The notes beneath the pieces were generated by a model that worked only from the letters and a program-made list of their open reading frames with translations, was not told the origin of the DNA and did not search any database. Positions 57,454 to 64,000 of a stretch of 64,000 nt of DNA are shown here, piece by piece. Made by a program: the position numbers and the translations under genes. Location: positions 8,662,001-8,726,000 of the forward strand of contig JAZHRO010000063.1 of assembly GCA_037157565.1 (NCBI GenBank), in the 5' to 3' direction. Within the stretch, counting starts at the first letter, position 1. Every line of letters begins with the position of its first letter. Origin of the DNA: Thalassia testudinum (Eukaryota; Streptophyta; Magnoliopsida; Alismatales; Hydrocharitaceae).

Positions 57454-58970
57454 ACATAACAAACTCAAAGGAAGTTTCGTTCCCGAAGCTTGCGTTAACT
57501 AGGGTGCGGAAAAAGAACAACATACGCATAACAAACTCAAAGTGGACCAAAGCCGGTCCGAAAATACGTACCCTCGAAGATCTCCGGGTATCGCTCTCGC
57601 ATCGTCGCCTCAGGCTTCTAGGTAGCCTCCTCATAGTGCTGGCTCCTCCACAAGACTTTCACCAGGGATACTTGCTTCCGTCTCAGACTCCGGACGGCTC
57701 TGTTGAGAATCTGCACTGGCCGCTCGGGGTAGGTCAAGTCGTCACCCACCTCGATGCTCTTGTGGCTCAGAACGTGACTAGGATCGACGATGTACTTCCT
57801 GAGGTTGGACATGTGGAACACGTCATGCACACCAGAAAGCTGGGGAGGAAGGGCAAGCCTGTAAGCAATAGGTCCAACCCGCTCCAGGACCTCAAAGGGT
57901 CCTACAAACCTCGACGTGAGCTTCCCTCTCACCCCAAACCGCTGCAGGCCCTTCATGGGCGAAACGTGAAGGAAGACGTGGTCCCCAACCTCAAACTGCA
58001 CCTCTCTACGTTTCCGATCTGCATAGCTCTTCTATTTGCTCCTGACAGTGCGAAGTCACCTGTGAATCTGCTTGATCACCTCCTGACTCTACCGGATCAG
58101 CCTGGGGCCAACCTCCCACTTGGTCCCCACCTCAACCCAACTCAAGGGCACCGTACACCTCCGTCTGTACAGAGCCTCGTAGGGTGCCATGTCGATGCTC
58201 GAGTGATAGATATTATTATATGCAAACTCTGCCAAGGGCAAGTGCTCCTCCCAAGAGCCCCTCCAGTCCAGTACACAAGCATGCAAAAGGTCCTCAAGTG
58301 TCTGTATCGTGCACTCAGACTGTCCGTCCATCTGGGGGTGGTATGCTGTACTGAACCTCAGCCGTGTCCCCAAGGCCTGCTGAAACTCAACCCAAAACTG
58401 GGACGTAAAACAGGTATCCTGATCGGATACGAACTCCCGCGGAACTCTGTGTAGACGTACCACATTGTGGATATACCTCTCTCTACCAATTGTGCTAGTC
58501 CCAAGGTGACTCGGATCAGCAAGAAATGTGCCATCTTCGTCAATCTGTCTACGATCACCTAGATTGCGTCGTGTCCTCGCTGGGTAATGGGCAAGCCCAC
58601 CACCAAGTCCATGGTGATGCTCTCCCACTTCAACTTTAGCACTAGAAGTGGCTGCAACGGCCCTACAGGCCTCTGATGCTCGGCCTTCACTTGCTGGCAC
58701 ACCAAACACTACTATACAAATTCACCTACATCCTGCTTCATTCCCCTCCACCAAAAGTCGCATCTCAAATCATGGTACATCTTTGTGTTTCCGGGATGTA
58801 TGGTGAACTTAGAACCGTGTGCCTCAGTCAGGAGCTCTCTCAACAGCTCCTCATCCTTGGGAACGCACAACCATCCCCTCATGAGTAGTACCTGGTCTGT
58901 AAAGGAGAAGTTCCCTGGATCTCCTGACAGCACTTTGTCACGCAACGACTGCAAGTACGGGTCGGCCATC
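57454..58970 (-). pseudogene. pol: R6 integrase with chromodomain
   Basis: On minus, 58969-58712 holds the zinc-binding region ([24 protein letters not shown]), and 58709-58089 the core (FSTAYHPQMDGQSECTIQTL, WEEHLPLAEFAYNN). 58001-57618 holds the C-terminus (GDHVFLHVSPMKGL, FVGPFEVLERVGPIAYRLALP) and the chromodomain (YPERPVQILNRAVRSLRRKQ, VKVLWRSQHYEEAT), followed by a stop where R5 has Trp. The 362-codon open frame on the plus strand (57366-58454) is a shadow of this gene. Confidence 0.9.
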
Positions 58971-59743
58971 TGTCTTATGATGATGCGGTCTATCAGCTCT
59001 AGTCTCGTCTATCGTGTCACAGTCACTGCCCCACAGTGCCCCAGTAACTCTAGGGGTCGCCAACTTCCCATCTCCTTCAAGAGGCTCCAACTCTGCACCT
59101 GCAAACTGGCCAAGTGGGTGGGCGCCTTCCAGCTCAAGGCGTCAGCCACCACATTGGCCTTCCCCGGGTGGTAGGAAATGCTGCAGTCATAATCCTTCAG
59201 GAGCTCTAACTAACGTCTCTGTCTCATGTTGAGCTCCTTTTGATCAAACAAGTATCTGAGGCTCTTATGATCTGTGAAAATCTCAAAGGTCTCACCGTAC
59301 AAGTAGTGCCTCCAAGTCTTCAGCGCGAAGACGATAGCTGCTAGCTCCAGGTCATGGGTAGGGTAGCTATGCTCATGAGGCTTCAGTTGCCGCGAAGCGT
59401 AAGCGACAACGTGACCCCTCTGCATGAGCACACCCCTAACCCCTATGAAGAGGCATCCGTGTACACAACGAACCCGCCACTACTGTTTGAGATGGTGAGC
59501 ACGGGAGCCCAAGTCAGCCTCTCCTTCAGCTCCTGAAAACACACCTCACAAGTGTCTATCCAAGAAAAGGGCACGTCCTTCCGGGTCAACTGTGTCATAG
59601 GGCATGCAATCTACGAGAAGCCCCTGATAAACCGCCTGTAGTAGCATGCTAGTCCCAAGAAATTGCGAATCTCTGTAACTGTACGTGGTCTCTCCCACTT
59701 GAGCACTGCCTCAACCTTGGCTGGGTCCACAGCCAAGCCATTG
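58971..59743 (-). pseudogene. pol: R6 RNase H and end of RT, truncated
   Basis: On minus, from 59743: [37 protein letters not shown], then in 59431-59210 [38 protein letters not shown] (in short runs) and [15 protein letters not shown], and further left NVVADAL. Homology with R5 stops abruptly at about 59743. The rest of RT, protease, gag and the 5' LTR of R6 are absent. R7 begins at or just after this point. Confidence 0.88.
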
Positions 59744-60127
59744 ATTGCACCGCAAAAATACGCCTGCAATTGTGCCATCTTGTGCTATTTCCTAGCATTA
59801 CCAATGCATATTAGGTCTCCATAGTTGCATTGTAAAAATACATGCATGCATGGATTTAATTGAGAAGGGAGGAGAATGAAATAAGTGGCCTTGCATTTTT
59901 CCTCAAGTGCATCTTTGCAAAATTCCCATCTCTATTTTTATTTCCATTTGATTTTTAAATCTTTCTCCCCACGGCTGCATGGAGCAATTTCTTCCTCGCA
60001 CGCCATTCCCTGCAGCTGCCCTTCCCTGCGGCTGCCTCTCCCTGCCAAGCCATTCCAACCTCTCCCTGCAACCGCATGTGAGCCATGCACAGCTAGGGCA
60101 TGGCTGTGCATGCTCTTCCTCTTCCTT

Positions 60128-60135
60128 TATAAAAG
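60128..60135 (+). promoter_or_regulatory. R7 LTR TATA box
   Basis: TATAAAAG in TTCCTTTATAAAAGACCACGG. If real, the RNA start near 60160 would give a very long R/U5 of ~2.6 kb that includes the microsatellite. Confidence 0.55.
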
Positions 60136-61224
60136 ACCACGGCTTCTACCTTCAGAAACAAGCCTGGTCCCAACCAAAAAACACCCACCGGCAGCTCCAT
60201 CTCCTTCCAGGCCGTCCTCTCCTCCCTCTCCCTCCATACGCTGGCCCTCCTCCTCCGAGGAGACACCCAGCGGGCAGGAGCCCTCACTGTGGTGCACACC
60301 ACCATAGTGAGACCACCACTGCCCAGCTCTTCAAAGAGCTGGTGGGCGTGGTGGCTCTATTCCCATTTTTTTTACGTTCCCGCACCTTCAGCCATGGCCG
60401 CATGCTTCAAGGTCTGAAGCTCGCAGCTTGGCAGCAGCGGTAGCTAGGCGGCGGCGGCAGTAGCAGTAGTAGCAGCCCTAGCCATTCCACGCAAGCCTGC
60501 AGGCGCCCCAGCCCCTTCTGCGCATGCCTGTAGACTTCTCCGCTTCCCGCTTTCTCTGCTCTGTCGCATGCCCACTTCCGCCCGCAACCGCCCTTTGTGC
60601 TCCTCTACAACTGGTCGACCAACCCTCACTGCACACCCCAGCAGCGCCCACTTCACCCTCGCCTTCCTCCGTGCACGCCAACTCCTTCTCCGCACGCTCT
60701 GTCGCGAGCTTCTCTGCGCTCCCAACAGGCCGGCGCAGATCCTCTTCCTCGTGCACCAACCCTCGTGCGCCAACGGTGAGCCGGCCACACTCACTCCACC
60801 TGCAGCTCCCGGTTGCGCAGCGCGGACGACCACTGTAGCCACTATTCACGCGAGTCTGCGCGACACTGTGGCTACAGTGGGGTGACCGAAAGGCTTCTCA
60901 CTTTACCGGTCACCCGACATGCCGCAATCGGCCGCAGCCCACGCACGCGTCTCCGCCAGCGTTGCTCGCACTCGCCTGCACCCGTCTACCTCACCTGCAC
61001 TCGCCCACGCACGTCTGCCTTCGCTCGCTCCCTTCGCCTGCGCCTGCGAGCGCCAGCGCCAGCCTTCGCGTAGCACGGTGCGCTGCATCTCCTCTCCGCA
61101 CCCTTCGCCCTCCAGCGCGTGCTTGCCTGCGTGGTTGCGCGCCTGCGCGCGAGCTTGAAGGCCTCAGACATCGGCCCTGGTCTACAGACGCCTTAACAGC
61201 GCCCCCGCCTCAGCAGAGCGGCTG

Positions 61225-61496
61225 CTCTCTCTCTCCCGCTCTCTCTCTCACTCTCTCTCACAACACTCTCTCACTCTCTCTACACCGACGCTCACACACA
61301 CCTACACTAACACTTCCACACACCCACACACACCTATACACTATTATATACATATATATATATATACGTATACATATATATATTGATATATATATATACA
61401 TATATTTATATATATATATATACATATATATACATATATATACTTATATTTATACATATAATAGTACCTATATACTTATGTATTAGTATACATACA

Positions 61497-61527
<31 letters not shown>

Positions 61528-61612
61528 GTACTTATATATATACATACATATATATATATACATATATACATATACTACTATACATATACATATATACATA
61601 TATCTATATACT

Positions 61613-61661
<49 letters not shown>

Positions 61662-61715
61662 CATCTATATACTTATATATATATATATACTTATACATAC
61701 ATATATATACATATA

Positions 61716-61755
<40 letters not shown>

Positions 61756-62067
61756 ATCATATATGTATATATAGTTATATAGATATATATGTATATATAT
61801 ATCTACATACATATATACATATATATCTATATAACTATATATACATATATGATTATATATATATACATACATATATATAGACATCTATATAGTATTATAT
61901 ACATAGATATATATATATATATACATATATACATATATCTATCTATACATATAGCTACATATATACATATACTTATATATATACATATATATATATACAT
62001 ATATATACCTATTTATAACCATATATACATATAGATATATTTACATATATACATATATATATATATT
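61225..62067. repeat. Microsatellite block: (CT)n, (CA)n and ~730 bp of TA/TACA repeats
   Basis: CT/CTCT runs at about 61225-61285 lead into CACACA runs at about 61290-61335. From about 61336 to 62067 the sequence is almost pure TA and TACATA variation with a CA12-like run at 61630-61650. The reported open frames here (poly Tyr/Ile) are not genes. Confidence 0.95.
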
Positions 62068-62766
62068 TTCACGTTACTTATCATACGTAGTATCGTGGGA
62101 ATATCTGCACCAGTTGCTGATATTCCCCGATACACACATACAAAAAGCGTGTTCGCATTCATCTTCCACCATCATCCTACACCTTACACCCGGCACTTCG
62201 ACCTATTGGTTGCGTCTTTCTAGACGACGACTGACTCGACACCATGTTACACTCCATCTCCGCCTCCACCCCCACCCCTTTATATACATAATATATACAC
62301 ACATATATATACTATATTTACTTTATTTCTGTTTCGCTTTCCTGATAGTAAAAAGAAAAAATATATATATAAAAGAGAAAAGATAATCTTTGACTTGCAG
62401 GTACTCCGTCTTGCGAATAGCAAGTCCCGTTTTGAAACTATGTTTTGGCTCAAAGCCAAGAACCCAATTTTTAGGGTGTGCCTCAAGGACAAAGATTTCC
62501 AAAAAAAATCTAAATAAGAAAAACACCAAAAACACAATAAACGAACTGAAGAAACTCGTTGTAGGAAAGGCGTAGAAACTCGACTTGTAACCCCACTTCC
62601 CTGAGTTCGACCCTAGGCCTAAAAGTGACAAGACAAAATCAAGTAGGCCAGGTTAAAAAATTTTGTAAAGAGATGGTTAGGTCCAATTTAGGTTAACCAC
62701 TATACACATTTCAACGATAAAATCACCATATTAACAACCTATCTGGGCTCGACACCACATCTTTTT

Positions 62767-62784
62767 TGGCGTCGTTGCCGGGGA
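62767..62784 (+). other. R7 primer-binding site (tRNA-Asp)
   Basis: TGGCGTCGTTGCCGGGGA differs by one base from the tRNA-Asp complement. It is the best-preserved tRNA-Asp site in the window after R1 and marks R7 as another Athila-like or related element. Confidence 0.9.
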
Positions 62785-64000
62785 AGTGCGCCTTCAAGTA
62801 AGTTTCTATTCAATTCCTTTCAATTTTTCTCTTCTCTCTTCACGGGTATCTCTATTTTTGGTGTGCAGGTGAACCTGGTGCAAGGAGAAGGCAGGCAGAC
62901 GAAGTTGAAGATGTGGGCAGATCTAAGGCGGGAATGAGAGCGTGAAGACGTTGACACCGCATTGGAGCTTCACACACGTGGCCGAACAAGTAGGTCTTCT
63001 TTTCTTAGCAACTAGGGTTAACTTGTCACCTTAATAAAAAAAGACTAAAAACTAAAAAAAACTAGAAAAACTTCTTAGGATCTCTTAGGGCAAGTGGATT
63101 AAACTTCACTTGTTTGATTGATTGTCTGCACTCCCACCGCCATGGGATTTCCCGCCTTTCTTCGCATCGCGAAAATCCAAGAATCTTGATTCTTGAATTT
63201 TTTGCCATGTGAAGTATTCTTTGAGGCAAACACCAAAAGAATGATTGCACCCCTCTTTTGCCTCACTTATCTATAATTCGGGATCACCTTTTTTGGTGGG
63301 GAGACTTGGAATTGAGTTAATTCCAACCCCACCACGACTTTTCAACTTGCCTAAGATTCGATCCCGAATACCTCAACCCCCAACAATTTGATTTTCTTTT
63401 GGTTGAGCCTTGTGTGTGGAAATCTTTCTGGTGATTGGGAGCACTTAAATTAAAGTGCTTTGGCTCCCTTTCACATAAATCTAAAACTGATTCGTACATC
63501 CACACATAGAAATCTCCATTTAGGGTAGCCCATTGCATTTTAGCATGCATTAACTAACTGATATTGAAGAAGGGTTTGTTGGGCTTAGAAAGAAAACTTG
63601 TATTTCACAAAACCCGGAGATTGGTTGAATTGGTAATTTAGAGAAATTCTAAAATTCATACTACTTAAGGCTGAACTCTAAAAACCATTCACCAATAAAA
63701 GCTTCAATTCGGGGAGATTTTCCCGTTGCATGCTTGTTTTACACACTCTAAAAGTCAATCACTTGGGCATTACCCGTAAACAACGCCCTTCACATTCCAA
63801 AAGCACTTGACCCTAAGCCTCTAACTAAAACTGGTAGTAACTTGACCCTTCTTAAGGATTGGAGGTCTAACTACCTGTGTGTAGCGGCTACGTGTTGGTG
63901 GGAGTTCCCACGTGCTATCGGGTGTCTAAGACTGGGGCAAATGGCCTTTCAATCTGGCCCGGTGGTTCTGCGGTGCTCGCACTCGGTTCCGTAGTTTGTG
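62785..64000 (+). mobile_element. R7 untranslated leader, continuing past the window
   Basis: There is no supported ORF. Near 63860-63965 a GC-richer block (GGTCTAACTACCTGTG ... GGGAGTTCCCACGTG ... GGGGCAAATGGCC) recalls, in position and style, the leader blocks of R1 and R3. Gag would be expected just beyond 64000. Confidence 0.6.

Larger units (their letters stand above)
59744..62759 (+). mobile_element. R7 5' LTR (left border approximate)
   Basis: The right end is secure: ...GACACCACA at 62759 precedes a PBS. The left end lies between the R6 break (59743) and about 59771 (TGTGCCATCTTG). TATAAAAG is at 60128-60135. Downstream follow a pyrimidine- and GC-rich stretch (about 60180-61200) with many overlapping open frames on both strands, (CT)n and (CA)n tracts, and a TA/TACA microsatellite. 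The open frames are Pro/Ser/Arg/Ala-rich compositional artefacts. No second LTR is in the window. Confidence 0.65.

Noticed and set aside
57366..58454. Longest open frame in the window (362 codons, plus strand)
   Set aside because: It is the antisense of the R6 integrase; the minus-strand frame has all integrase and chromodomain motifs, this one has none.
59885..61171. Overlapping Pro/Ser/Arg/Ala-rich open frames on both strands
   Set aside because: High GC and pyrimidine bias keep several frames open at once inside the R7 LTR; no domain or consistent codon pattern.
61383..62034. Long Tyr/Ile-rich open frames
   Set aside because: They are translations of TA/TACA microsatellite without stop codons in these frames; not proteins.

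Overview
This window is a gene-poor stretch of a flowering-plant nuclear genome. Nearly all of it is nested Ty3/gypsy LTR retrotransposons, mostly decayed. The only host gene I can support is a two-exon LOB-domain (LBD) transcription factor at 27233-28052. The plant assignment rests on that LBD gene, on primer-binding sites for plant tRNA-Asp and initiator tRNA-Met, and on Athila-like and chromodomain (Tekay/Del-like) gypsy proteins. I lean towards a monocot but cannot name the species.

Layout, with labels used throughout. S0 (1-1505, minus) is an LTR of the R1 family that runs off the left edge. R2 (minus) is the 5' end of an Athila-like element: leader and PBS at 1506-2161, LTR at 2162-3196 and 16849-17881, split by R1. 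R1 (plus, 3197-16848) has both LTRs, a PBS, gag-pro-pol with many stops and frameshifts, and a long 3' untranslated region. R3 (plus, 18276-25132) is a non-autonomous element whose only ORF (21381-22710) I do not recognise. Then come intergenic DNA with a palindromic minisatellite, the LBD gene, and about 2 kb of AT-rich DNA.

R4 (minus, about 30130-54577) is a second Athila-like element of the R2 family. Three insertions interrupt it: S2, an R3-like solo LTR (about 32520-34714); S1, an R1-family solo LTR (36004-38665, target duplication CCTTC, in integrase); and R5, a chromovirus (40453-50140, target duplication GATAG, in reverse transcriptase). R6 (minus, 54578-59743) is the 3' half of another chromovirus, lying in the R4 leader. 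R7 (plus, about 59744-64000) is an LTR with a large TA microsatellite, followed by a tRNA-Asp PBS and leader. R7 continues past the window.

The most unusual object is R5. Its 5' LTR is replaced by an inverted copy of the LTR's last 1.55 kb, fused to a direct copy of the last 421 bp. The switch sits on a 10-bp microhomology, and the flanking duplication shows that it integrated in this form. Other points of interest are clusters of GACGTC-centred palindromes in LTRs of unrelated families, a hairpin with compensatory changes in the R1-family LTR, a tRNA-like module inside the R2/R4 LTR, and sequence modules shared between autonomous R1 and non-autonomous R3 that could explain mobilisation in trans. 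No two elements form a pathway. The functional relationships are insertion order and possible cross-mobilisation.
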